Notes under the pieces: model-generated | Told to the model about the DNA's origin: nothing | Databases searched by the model: none | What the model saw: the letters and a program-made list of their open reading frames with translations, nothing else | Position numbers and translations under genes: made by a program | Part shown: piece after piece, positions 23,731 to 34,620 of the stretch | Layout: the number at the start of each line of letters is the position of its first letter | Numbering within the stretch: the stretch's first letter is position 1 | Source: Hippophae tibetana | Lineage: Eukaryota; Streptophyta; Magnoliopsida; Rosales; Elaeagnaceae | Direction of reading: 5' to 3' | NCBI GenBank assembly: GCA_037013495.1 | Contig: CM072803.1 | Coordinates: 17,877,501 to 17,941,500, forward strand | Length of the DNA stretch: 64,000 nt

Positions 23731-24059
23731 AGTTTTTGACATTGTTATTGAGAATTATAAACATTAGAAATTATTTTTTTATTTTACTTTATATTAGTTA
23801 CTTTTAATAATTTTAATTTATAATTTATTTAGTTATTTATTTTTATTTAATTATTTTTTATTTATTTTTCATAATTCTAATCTATTTATTTAGTTACTTA
23901 TTTTTAATTTAGACATCTTCTTTAGTGCTATTAGAAACACATTTGAGTTTATTGCATGAGGAGAGTCCGTAAGGGAGAAATCTTGCTTTCAGATCCCAAA
24001 ATCGAGCATATTTTGAGATCAATAAGAAAATAACAAGTTATTATCCAAGTGCAAAAAAT

Positions 24060-25029
24060 GGCTAACTCATTAGAAATGAACAATAATGAGTTAAATTAGA
24101 ACAATCATTTTCCTTTAATTAATGTCAGGGATATAGTTATAAATGAATATGCATTATCTATATTAGAAGGGCTAAATCCAAGTATTACAAGGCCAAACAT
24201 TCAAGTTAATCGGTTTGAACTAAAGCTAGCGATATTTCAAATGTTACGAACAGTTGGACAATTCAGTGGATTACCAACAGAGGATCCTCATTTACATATC
24301 ACATTGTTTATTGAAGTTGTAGATTCATTCAAATTTAGTGGTATGATCGAAGAGGCATTTAGGCTTAAATTATTTCCTTACTCTTTACGAGATCGTGCTT
24401 GAGTTTTTTCCATCTGATTTCATTACAACTAAGAATGATTTAGCAAAGAAATTCTTAATGAAATACTTCCCACCAACATAGAATGCCAAGATTAGGAATG
24501 ACATTGCCTTCTACCAACAATGTGAATGGAATCTTTATACAAAGCATGAGAAAGATTCAAAGAATTGCTAAGGATGTGTTCGTATCGTAATACCCCTAAT
24601 TGGATCCAAATGGAGAATTTCTACAATGGTCTCAAATGCTCAAACAAGAGCCTGTTGATGTATCTAATAATGGAGCTTTTTTAGCCAAATCTTATGATTA
24701 AGCCTATGATTTACTTGAGAAAATGACTAGTAATAATTATCAATTGCCAATGGATATAATGGTAGGCACCATAAGAGTAGCTGGAGTGCATGAGGTAAAT
24801 GATAAAATAGAAATTATAGCTCAAGTGTCATCTTTGGTTCATTTTTGAAATCTTAATACTCATCAGTGAGTATAAATTAGGTCTAATATTCAGGGGTGTC
24901 TTATGTATTTTGTGGGAGATGTCATTTGTTTGATAATTGTCCAAATAATTTGGAATCAAAATTTTATGTAGGTAATGTAAAGTGAAACAATAATCCATAC
25001 TTGAATATATATAACCTAGGATGGAGACA
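24060..25029 (+). pseudogene. Element B gag, first part
   Basis: Translation around 24195-24400 gives RPNIQVNRFELK, then FSGLPTEDPHLHITLFIEVV and FRLKLFPYSLRD, the hallmark of Athila/Tat-like gag. A stop lies at the conserved Trp position and frameshifts follow. The zinc-knuckle region (YVFCGRCH, then NCPNN) is near 24895-24960. The solo LTR at 25030 interrupts it; the same gag continues at 26903. Confidence 0.8.
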
Positions 25030-26897
25030 TGATGAGTGCTCAAAAAGCACTAAAATAACCATGATTTTATGCACATTAATTGATTAAAAATATATATATT
25101 TATATAAATTTATCTTTTTCGGAACCACGGGTATTTTTATTGTTTTTCAGGTATTTTTGCTTAAAAACGTAATTTAAAGACTCAAAGAGGAATACTGGAA
25201 CCAATACATCACAAATATATTAATAAATAAATGGGGAAAGGTCAAAAAATATGGATAAATTGGACAAAATGAGTCAAAAATGTCAAAAAGGAGAAAATCG
25301 CGCCCCAGCACCCAGCCGCGCGCAGCACGCCCAGACCCGCGCCCGCCAGCGCCCAACCGCACGCCAGCGCCTAGCAGCCCCAGTCCCGCGCCAAGCCGCG
25401 CGTGCCTTGCCCCAGATCCACGTGAGCCATTACTGTTCACGCACGCGCCCAACTGCCCTCCGCGCGCGCCGATGCCCGTTTCGCCCCATTTTTGCACGCA
25501 ACCGCCCTCATGACGTCATGCTGACGTCATCAATGACCTCAACAATTGCACTCCGCGTTTTTGCCATTTTTTTATCATTTTTTCACTCACTTTTTTTCTC
25601 CATCGTCACCTATAAATACCCCCCTTCCCTTCACTTCTAAACACACCTCAAAACACATTCTTTTCTCTCTTTCTTTCTCTCTTTTCTTAGATTTTTAGTT
25701 TTTCTTAGTTTTTAGGTTTTCTTAGTTAATTTCTCTTAGTTTTAGAGTTCTTCCCTTTTTGGGAAGAACTAGTTATGATTTTGTAATTTATTAGCTTTTT
25801 GATTCAATAAATGGGAGTGCAAATTCCGCTTGGATGTTTTTCAACAACGGAAATAACGTCGAAGTTCTGTAAGGATTTTATTTTCTTTACAGTTATTTTT
25901 TATGCTTTATTCTTACATGTTATATTTAATTTGTCTGTGATTAAATTTAACTGTGCTGGCTATTTATAAACATGATGTAATAATAACGTTGTTATGCTTG
26001 CGAAATATTAAATAGGTAAAAATCTCTAAAATGAATTGATTTTTTTATTCAAGATTTTATATTAAGAATGTTAGAGAGAAATATATTATTTTTCATTACA
26101 AACTTAAACCTGAAAATTAGATTTTAAGGTTTACTTATCCGGTCTGATTTAGAGTAGTGCTCTTTTATTTGATGGTACAATCGCCCGGTAGTTAGAGTGA
26201 AACTCTATTTCAAAAGTTTTTATAAGAATTATTATCTGAAAATGTATTGACGACATGTTTTCAGTAGTGGTTTTAAAACTTGAAAGTTAGTACTCGGATA
26301 ACTAAATTCTTAGGTTTAATTTGGACATCTTGAATAAAGTTTAAACTGTCTAACCCCACCAAAGGTGGTATTTAAATGATTCATTTTCAATCTCTTAGAA
26401 AAAGGAATTAATTTAATTAACCAAATTAGTTATCAACCCCACCCATAAGTGTTAATTGATTTTTTTAGTTAATAAAGAATATCTAACCCCACCAAAGGTG
26501 GTATTCATACAAAAAAGGGAGAATCAATAAATATCAATTCATATCTTTAATAACTTAAATAATATGAGCAAGCATAATTAACTTAGTTATTATATCCATA
26601 AATACTCCACTATTATAAAAGATAAAATTTGCATAAATGTTTATTGAATCTATGTTTATTTTTATGTATGTAGATTAAAACACAAAAACCCTAAAATATC
26701 GTGACAGGATGTTTAGGATTTAATTTCGTTTTTAAAAGTTTGAATAATAAATTAAAAACCACATACATTCCTTCCTTAGATCGACCTTGGGAGTATACTT
26801 ATCATTTTCTTCGAAATGATTCGTGCACTTGCGAGAGTTTTATAAATATAAAACCAAAGTATTGGCAAGAATCGGCGATGGTGGTTTTCGCTCATCA
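25030..26897 (+). mobile_element. Solo LTR, young family, TSD AGACA
   Basis: Begins TGATGAGTGCTCAAAAAGC and ends GGTTTTCGCTCATCA (1868 bp). Flanking AGACA occurs at 25025-25029 and 26898-26902. It has a TATA box (TATAAATACC at 25611), a CT-rich leader downstream, and a GC-rich block (about 25295-25510) between an AT-rich 5' part and the TATA box. No internal region is present, so this is a solo LTR left by LTR-LTR recombination. Confidence 0.92.
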
Positions 26898-26902
26898 AGA
26901 CA

Positions 26903-27245
26903 ACATCCTAATTTCTCTTGGAATAACTACAATCAAAGTGGTAATGAATTTAACCGTCAATCATTTTCACTGCTAGGTTTATAACAACTACAAAAATCAC
27001 AAGCCTAAGAGAAGAAGTTTCCTATGAAGGAAAATACAAATGCCTTTAATAGGGATGATGAAAGACTTCATTCAGTCAGTAAATACAAAAGTGTCCACTC
27101 AAGAGGCTTCAATTCAGAATTTAGAGAATCAAAAGAGGCAACTTGCACAAGCTATAATTCAAAGGCCTCAAGGTAACCTTCCAAGTAGCACAATTATAAA
27201 CCCAAGAAGAGAGGTAGAGAGGATTGCAATGCCATAGCCTTGAGG
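26903..27245 (+). pseudogene. Element B gag, C-terminal part
   Basis: This continues the gag sequence broken by the solo LTR. In joined order it gives the PYxNxYNxGWRxHPNFSW-type segment known from plant gypsy gag. The frame at 27040-27237 (TQEASIQNLENQKRQLAQAI) is the coiled-coil tail. Stops and shifts are present. Confidence 0.75.
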
Positions 27246-28080
27246 AGTGGTAAAACTCTAGAGGAGAAACCTACTATTTCTTTCCTTCAAAGACTACAAA
27301 AGAAAAATTTAGTCAAGTAATTTTTAATTTTTTTTAATGTCTTCAAGAAACTGCACATAAATATACCATTTGTAGATGCACTTGAAAAAACACCTTCTTA
27401 TGCCAAATTTTTGAAGGACATCTTGTATAAGAAAAGAATACTTAGAGATAATGAAACAATAACCTTGATTGAAGGTTTTAGTGCCATCCTTGCTAGAAAA
27501 CTACCCCAAAAATTGAAAGATCAAGATAGTTTTGACATCCTTTGCACTATTGGGAACATCCACTTCGAGAATGCATTGTGTGACTTGAGTTCTAACATTA
27601 ACCTCATGCCATTATCAATTTTCAATAGATTAGGGGTTGGTAATGCTAAACCCACTTCAATAACATTGCAAATGACAAACATGTTAATTAAATGACCTCG
27701 GGATGTAGTAGAAAATGTGCTAGTAAAAGTAGACCAGTTCATCTTTCTGATGGATTTCATTGTACTAGACATGGAAGAAGATCATAACATTTCTATCATA
27801 TATGGTTGTCCATTCTTAGAAATAGAAGTATACTCGTTGATGTACAAAAGGGTGAGCTTACAATGAGAGTGCGTCACTCACACTTAAGACTATTCCACAT
27901 GATGTTGTGAACAAAGAAGTAAATTCACCAAGAAACAACTCAATCAGTTTTAATTTTAAGATATAGAATCTATGATTGATATTTTTTATTGTGTGAACTA
28001 TTTGGAGGCTGCACCTCCCATGTTTATACCTAATTTGGTTGTGGAGAGTTTTGAGATTGAATCTCAACTCAAACCATATA
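27246..28080 (+). pseudogene. Element B protease region
   Basis: The frame 27411-27695 contains the protease-proximal block: KLPQKLKDQDSFDILCTIGN, then ALCDLSSNINLMPLSIFNRL, where DLSSN stands for the catalytic DLGAS/DLGSS. The active-site Gly is replaced, so the enzyme would be dead even without the stops. It continues past a stop to FIVLDMEEDHN and GCPFLE-type sequence up to about 27860. The later part (to 28080) is probably the RT N-terminal side, degraded. Confidence 0.75.
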
Positions 28081-28109
28081 TTAAAGGGCCACTAAGTTTA
28101 GACCTCTAA

Positions 28110-28436
28110 CTTTTTCCCTACCGTCCCCAATCAAGTGGGCAAGGGAAAGAATCAAACAGAGAAGTAAAAAAGATGTTGGAAATACATAAATTAGATGAGC
28201 TATGGTAGAGTCCATATAAAAATGTCAAAAAGTATAAAAATATAACAAAACTATGACATGATAAGATAATTGAGCATCATATTTTTAAACCGAAACATAA
28301 AGTATTATTGAATAAATAAAGACTTCAACTTTTTTTGGGCAAACTCAAAAGTAAATGGACAGAGTGAGAAGTATCTTAAGACTTGATATGTTTGTCTAGT
28401 CAAGGACATTAAACGTGATGCTAGTTGGGAGGTAAC
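28110..28436 (+). pseudogene. Element B integrase C-terminal remnant
   Basis: SSGQGKESNREVKKMLE corresponds to the NGQ-E-SNREIK block of gypsy integrases. It is followed after a deletion by HDK, FKPKHKVLLNK and LFLGKLKSKWT, the C-terminal DNA-binding part. It ends at the solo LTR at 28437. RT, RNase H and most of the integrase core are deleted. Confidence 0.75.
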
Positions 28437-30291
28437 TGATGAGCGAAAACCGGCATCGCCGATTCTTGCCAATACTTTGGTTTTAATATTTATAAAACTC
28501 TCGCAAGTGCACGAATCATTTCGAAGAAAATGATAAGTATACTCCCAAGGTCGATCTAAGGAAGGAATGTATGTGGTTTTTAATTTATTATTCAAACTTC
28601 TAAAAACGAAATTAAATCCTAAACATCCTGTCACGATATTTTGGGGTTTTTGTGTTTTTAATCTACTTACATAAAAATAAACATAGATTCAATAAACATT
28701 CATGCAAATTTTATCATTTATAATGGCGGAGTATTTATGGATATAATAACTAAGTTAATTATGCTTGCTCATATTATCTAGGTTATTAAAGATATGAATT
28801 GATATTTATTGATTCTCCCTTTTTTGTATGAATACCACCTTTGGTGGGGTTAGATATTCTTTGTTAACTAAACAAATCAATTAACACCTATGGGTGAGGT
28901 TGATAACTAATTTGCCTAATTAAATTAATTTCTTTTTCTAAGAGATTAAAAATGAACCATTTAAATGCCACCTTTGGTGGGGTTAGACAGTTTAAACTTT
29001 ATTCAAGGTGTCCAAATTAAACCTAAGAATTTAGTTATCCGAGTACTAACTTTCAAGTTTTAAAACCACTACTGAAAACATGTCGTCAATACATTTTCAG
29101 ATAATAATTCTTATAAAAACTTTTGAAATAGAGCTTCACTCTAACTACCGGGCGATTGTACCATCAAATAAAAGAGCACTACTCTAAATCAGACCGGATA
29201 ACTAAACCTTAAAATCTAATTTTCAGATTTAAGTTTGTAATGAAAAATAATATATTTCTCTCTAACATTCTTAATATAAAATCATGAATAAAAATAAAAT
29301 CAATTCATTTTAGAGATTTTTACCTATTTAATATTTCGCAAGCATAACAACGTTATTATTACATCATGATTATAAACAGCCAACACAATTAAATTTAATC
29401 ACAGACAAATTAAATATAACATTTAAGAATAAAGCATAAAAAATAACTGTAAAGAAAATAAAATCCTTACAGAACTTCGACGCTATTCCCGTTGCTGGAA
29501 AAACTCCAAGCGGAATTTGCACTCCCATTTGTTGAATCAAAGAGCTAAAATATTACAAAAACATAACTAGTTCTTCCCAAAAAGGGAAGAACTCTAAAAC
29601 TAAGAGAAATTAACTAAGAAAAGCTAAAAACTAAGAAAACATAAGAAAAACTAAAAATCTAAGAAAAGAGAGAAAGAAAGAGAGAAAAGAATATATTTGG
29701 AGGTTTTGAAGGTGTGTTTTGAAGTGAAGGGAAGGGGGGTATTTATAGGTGAGGATGGAGAGAAAAAGTAGAGAAAAAAATGTTAAAAAAATGTAAAAAC
29801 GCGGATTAGTGATTGCTGACGTCATTTGATAACGTCAGCATGACGGGGCGGCTGCACAGTACCGCGGATGAACAGTACCGCGGATGAACAGTGCCACAGA
29901 TGAATAGTACCGCGGATGAACAGTACCGTGGATGAACAGTTCCGCGGATGAACAGTACCGCGCAGCTTGGGGCGCGGCGGTTGGGCGGCGCGATTTTCTC
30001 TTTTTTGACATTTTTGTCCTTTTTGACCCATTTTGTCCAATTTTTCCATATTTGTTGACCTTTCCCCATTTATTTATTAATATATTTGTGATGTATTGCT
30101 TCCAGTATTCCTTTTTGAGTTTTTAAGTTGCGTTTTTAAGCCAAAATACCTGAAAAACAATAAAAATACCAAGTGATTCCGAAAAAGACAAATTTATATA
30201 AATATATGATAAAACATATAAATATATATATTTTTAATCAATTAATGTGCATAAAATTATGGTTATTTTAGTGCTTTTTGAGCACTCATCA
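28437..30291 (-). mobile_element. Solo LTR, young family, minus strand, TSD GTAAC
   Basis: This is the reverse complement of the LTR at 25030-26897 (1855 bp), with TGATGAGCG at its left edge and CACTCATCA at its right. GTAAC flanks it at 28432-28436 and 30292-30296. The TATA box is near 29741-29747 on the minus strand. In this copy the GC-rich block upstream of the TATA box has been largely replaced by a 16 bp minisatellite. Confidence 0.92.
29856..29962. repeat. 16 bp minisatellite inside the minus-strand solo LTR
   Basis: About 6.7 copies of ACAGTACCGCGGATGA with point differences. The other LTR copies have at most a single related motif (ACTGTTCA near 25432), so the array expanded within this copy or its immediate source. 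Confidence 0.93.
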
Positions 30292-30296
30292 GTAAC

Positions 30297-31260
30297 CAAA
30301 ATTATTTTTATTGATTTTGCTTTATTAGTGAATAAATGTGAATAATAATAGCGCAATAAGATTGAACAGTTTTAATGAAAAATGTGGTGTGTTAGCTAGG
30401 ACTAATGGAGTTTTCTTTCATTTTACCTTTTTCATATTTATATGTGCACATTAAAAACAATGTGCAATTTAAGTTTTGGGGAAGAAACTACATTCTTTAC
30501 TTTAGTATTTATTTTCAACTTTTAGGAAATGTATTTATTTTTAGGATGTTTTGGGATAAAAATTGATAAATATATGGAAACTAAATACATGCATGCTTAA
30601 TATGAAACATATGAACTCAATGATAAAAAATTGGTTCTCATGATTAGGATAAGGAATTAACATGCTCGTTAAGATACATTAATTATGTAATATGTTTGCT
30701 AGTTTTGATTGGATTGATTCAAATTTTTATGCACATATTCATGATTGATTTTGGTGTACTTATTGAGAGAAAATTTGTAGTGAGTTATGCAAGTTGATGA
30801 GATCTACCATATTTTAGAATCTATTTGATCATCCTTAAGGCAAAATTTTATATAATATTTAGTGAAAGAAATGATTTAGGCCTTATTTGGATCTATCGAG
30901 TCTTTCAAGCTAACCGTTATTAATATCCTTAGTCACCCATTTAAGCCCAACAAAAAACCTTTCATATCTTTAAGCCATATTTTGTACCTAACCAATATGA
31001 ATTACCTTTACCCTTGCACTTTTAGCTTATATAAAAAGAAGAAAATGCAATCATGTGTATGTTATGGAGTGAAATGAAACATAATGCACCTTATATAAAA
31101 AATCAAAATACAATTATCCCTCTAAAAAAAGAAAATAAAATTGAAAATAAGTTTGGAAGTGTTGTGAAGTTACAAAAAAATATGTGGGATAATTTTCATT
31201 CATATTTAGTTCTCAACATTATCATACTTTTAGCCAAATTACTTCATATTTTTATATTAA
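30297..31260 (+). other. Element B 3' non-coding region
   Basis: This continues the element after the solo LTR. It has no intact frame. It includes AATGTGCAATTTAAGTTTTG followed by GGGGAAGAAA near 30455-30485, resembling the purine-rich stretch downstream of pol in Athila-like elements. No 3' LTR follows. Confidence 0.5.
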
Positions 31261-31923
31261 TATAACTTCTTCTTAATTACGTTATTGTATGTTTAGATCA
31301 AATAACTTTATATGTATTCATGATTATTTGATTTAATTATTAAATTTCAAGTAACCTACTTTTATTGAATTTGTGTTTGATTTTCTAGTCCATTTGATTT
31401 AATTGATATATAATTTGAATAATCTAGTTAGGATTATTCATTATTAATTCTGTTCTAGAACACACTCAGACACTTATATTTTTATGCTAACTCTGGTTGT
31501 AGGTTGATCCATGAGCATGTTTGATTGACGAGAAGCTAATTAGAACATTGGTCTAGATACTGCTCAAGCTAATCTTGAAAATTTTGAAAACAAAGCAGAG
31601 GCTTATAAGTTAGGTACATTGGGACAGTAATCCAGAAATTGGTAGCATAAGACAGAGTTTGTACTTGAACGTTTGGTTTTCATAGTGGAAAGTTAGGTAG
31701 TCTAATGGACTGGTGATTTTTCTCTTCTTATATAATAGTTATGGCTTATGTAGTTTCCACCTAAAAATATCATGTGTTATTTTTAATTTTAACACTTTAC
31801 TATTTACATATGATTGCATGTCTAGCTGCTTTATTTAAGTTACTAATTTATAGATTGAAAAAATAAAAATAACATTTTCACTACCTCTAGACTTACTAGG
31901 TCCATTTTTGAACTTTTAAAGAG

Positions 31924-33000
31924 GAAAAACTCGCAAGAGTTTTGAGGGATCACAATGCTGCTATAGGTTGAATCAATGTCATTATAAAAGGTATAAGTCC
32001 CTCTATATATATGTGTGTGTGTGTGTGCATAAGATATTACTTATGGATGGAGCTAAGCCCATAAGAGAGGCATAATGTTGTCTAAATCCACCTATGATGA
32101 AAGCGGTGAGGAAAGAGGTACCAAAAGGGCTATATATGGTTATTTACTCCATCTCCGATACCAATTGGGTAAGTCCAGTTCAAATGGTACTAAAGAAATA
32201 TGGTATCATAGTGGTTAAAAATGATGAAAATGCTTTTGTACCCATGAGAATTAAAACCGAGTGGAGAGTTTCTATGGATTACAAAAAAGTCAATGCCAAT
32301 AATAGAAAGGATCGTCTTTTTTTTACCCTTCATTAATTAGATGGCAGAAAATTTAGCAAGTCACTCTTCCTATTGTTTTTTTATGGTTATTTAGGTTACA
32401 ATTAAATTTATATAGCACTTGAGGACTAGGAGAATACTACATTCATTTATCCCTTTGAAACCTTAGCCTTTGTTAGAATTATATTTGGCCTTTGTAGTGC
32501 TTCTGCCACCTTTTAAAGGTGTATGATATGTATATTCTCTGATTACATAGAGAGCATAATAAAGGTGTTTATGGACGATTTTATTGTATATGATGATTCT
32601 TATTTATTGATGTTTACATAATCTAACACTTATTCTCAAAAGATATGGAGAGAATAATTTAATATTAAATTGAAAAAAATATCATTTTATGGTAGACCAT
32701 GAGATTATCTTAGAGCATGTAATATCTTCTAAGGGCATATAAGTAGATAAGGCTAAAATTGATGTTATACACGGCTTACGACCTCCCACCACTACAAGAG
32801 AGATTCATTCTTAGTGATGTAATCTCTTCTAAGGGCATATAAGTAGATAAGGCTAAAATTGATGCTATACACGGCTTACCACCTTGGACCACTGCGAGAG
32901 AGATTCATTATTTTCTTAGTTATGTAGGTTTTTACAAGAGGTACATCTAAGGTTTTTCTATGATTGCAAGATCGTTATGCACACTGTAAAGAAAGACATC
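31924..33000 (+). pseudogene. Element A reverse transcriptase
   Basis: After the AAGAG duplication the RT frame restarts (EEKLARVLRDHNAAIG, then KGISPSI). The frame at 32094-32336 contains SDTNWVSPVQMV and EWRVSMDYKKVNANNRKD, the RT fingers region. The catalytic box appears as VFMDDF at about 32565-32582, equivalent to the usual F/Y-x-DD. Stops, shifts and a 100 bp tandem duplication (32719-32918) break the frame. RT would copy element RNA into DNA; this copy cannot. Confidence 0.82.
32719..32918 (+). repeat. 100 bp tandem duplication within the RT
   Basis: GTAATATCTTCTAAGGGCAT at 32719 recurs as GTAATCTCTTCTAAGGGC at 32819. The two units share most bases through GAGAGAGATTCATT. The duplication shifts the RT/RNase H connection. 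Confidence 0.9.
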
Positions 33001-33456
33001 CTATTTGTGTTTGATGAGAAGTGTAAATAAGCTTTTGAGAAGCTAAATGAGTTACTCGCCAAAGCTCTTATCATATAGGCACCCAACTAGAGTCGTCCAT
33101 TTAAGTTGATATGTGATGCTAGTGATAGTGCAATTGGGGTAGTGTTAGGGCAATGGATTGGCAAACAACCACATGTTATATATTACACCTCCAAAACCCT
33201 CAATGATGACCAACTCAATTATTCCACCATTGAAAATAAATTACTAGCAATTATTTTTGCTTTTGAAAAATTTAGATCATATATAGTATGCACTAAAGTA
33301 ATGGTGTTTTCTAACCATGCAACTCTTAGGTGTTCATTGATGAAAAAGGATGCAAAACCAAGGCTTGTTAGACAGATTCTTCTACTTCAAAAATTTGACT
33401 TAGAGATTAAGGATAAAAAAGGGATTGAAAATTTAGTGACCAACCAATTGAATTGA
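33001..33456 (+). pseudogene. Element A RNase H domain
   Basis: The open frame 33106-33456 begins MICDASDSAIGVVLGQ, which carries the first catalytic Asp of the retroelement RNase H fold. It continues through TLNDDQLNYSTIENKLLAI (with the conserved Glu) and KFDLEIKDKKGIENLVT. The family ends with a conserved ADxLSR-like segment; here it reads VTNQLN and then stops. The upstream part (33001-33105) contains stops. Confidence 0.85.
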
Positions 33457-33639
33457 ATCATACAAGAAGAGAAATTCCTACCATTATAGGTACAATTCCT
33501 AGATGAACAACTATTTTCTTTAGAGGATTCTCCACCTTGGTATGTTGACCTCATCAACTATCTAGTAATGAAGAAAACCCCTACTGAGTTACCATGAGCA
33601 TAGTAGGTAAATCTTATCAAAGAGGTAAGGTATTATATG

Positions 33640-34620
33640 TGGGATGATCTATACCTATGGAAACATTATCCCTATCAATTATTATGAAGGTGTATACATG
33701 AAACTAAATTTCATTGAAAACTCACTTTTTTCCACACTTATGTATGCGAATGACACTTTGATACCAAGAAGTTTGCTCTCAAGGTTTTTAAGAGTGGATT
33801 TTACTGGCCTATCTTGTTCAAGGATGCACACATTTTCTATAAATCTTAAGCTCGTTGTCAAAGAACAGGTAATATAGATGCCATAGATCAAATGCCCTAA
33901 AATCTTGTACTTTTTGTTGAAATCTTTGATGCTTAGGTTATTGATTTCATGGGACCTTTTCCCTCCTCTTACAGTTACATGTATATTTTAATTTCTATGG
34001 ATTATATGTCTAAATGGGTGAAAGCTAAAACCACCAGAACTAATGACTCTAAAGTGGTTGTAGATTTTGTGAAGTCTAACATCTTTGATAGGTTTAGGAT
34101 AACAAAAGCCATCATCAAAGATGGTGGACTACACTTTTGCAATAGGAATTTTTGAACTATACTAAAAGAGTCAAATATTAACATAGAGTCACTACACCTT
34201 TAAGTTAGAAAATATGGAATTTTAGGTAGTAAAACGTTGTAATATGGACTTGGAAGAAACAAGGAACCATATGAGATTATATTTAAATGAGCTAGAAGAG
34301 ATCCATAATGAAGTCTATGAAAATGCACAAATTTACTAGTAGAAAATGAAAGATGTGCATGATAAGATGATACCAACAACGAACTTTCAAGTTGGGAAAA
34401 AAGTGCTCTTGTTCAATTCCCATCTCAAGTTATTTCCAGGTAAACTTCATTCACGTTGGATTGGGCCTTTTATTATAACTAACGTATTTACTCATGGTAT
34501 AATGCTTTTCTTATTGTGGCTGAGTCAAGCTAAGGACGTAAAATCAAGTGCTTTGTTGGAGGTAACCAACCATATTTATTTTCTACTCCCTTCTTCCTAT
34601 TTGTTTTTTACATTATATTG
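33640..34620 (+). pseudogene. Element A integrase
   Basis: The frame 33644-33877 covers the zinc-domain side in mixed frames. The frame 33949-34155 starts MGPFPSSYSYMYILISMDYM, with core Asp residues in MDYMSKW and in IKDGGLHF (the first two of the D,D,E triad), then stops. A deletion removes the region of the third catalytic residue. The frame 34346-34621 is the C-terminal domain (KKVLLFNSHLKLFPGKLHSR, then WIGPF). Integrase would insert element DNA; this copy is dead. Confidence 0.82.

Larger units (their letters stand above)
22314..31260 (+). mobile_element. Element B: Ty3/gypsy with 5' LTR, gag, PR and IN remnants
   Basis: The order is 5' LTR 22314-23730, decayed primer site 23731-23755, gag from about 24060, protease, a large internal deletion of RT/RNase H, the end of integrase, then a 3' non-coding region with a purine-rich TTGGGGAAGAAA near 30475. 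Two solo LTRs interrupt it at 25030-26897 and 28437-30291. No 3' LTR is present; the right limit is where R1 sequence resumes. It is non-autonomous. Confidence 0.75.
22238..31918 (+). mobile_element. R1 LTR insertion in element A, itself split by element B (TSD AAGAG)
   Basis: AAGAG at 22233-22237 and at 31919-31923 bracket the block. The left end (22238-22313, starting TGTTGGTTATTTT) and the right end (about 31261-31918) both match the R1 repeat at 139-1390 in reverse orientation, so an R1 LTR was inserted here first. Element B then entered after 22313. About 570 bp of R1, corresponding to about 750-1318 of the other copy, is missing together with the 3' LTR of B, which points to one deletion spanning both. 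Confidence 0.7.
17231..34620 (+). mobile_element. Element A: degenerate Athila/Tat-like Ty3/gypsy, interrupted by nested insertions
   Basis: Gag, protease, reverse transcriptase, RNase H and integrase pieces occur in the order expected of Ty3/gypsy and all on the + strand. They are split by two insertions, 18067-20628 (TSD GTGCC) and 22238-31918 (TSD AAGAG). Across the second insertion the RT reading resumes exactly: removing the insert and one TSD copy restores a continuous frame through the family's KEQEEKL-like segment, with Q read as a stop. Many stops and frameshifts make it non-autonomous. LTRs were not identified with confidence; the 3' side may extend toward about 36.0 kb. Confidence 0.8.

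Noticed and set aside
33682-34184. Minus-strand frames opposite the integrase region
   Set aside because: They are shadows of the + strand integrase, whose motifs are recognisable.
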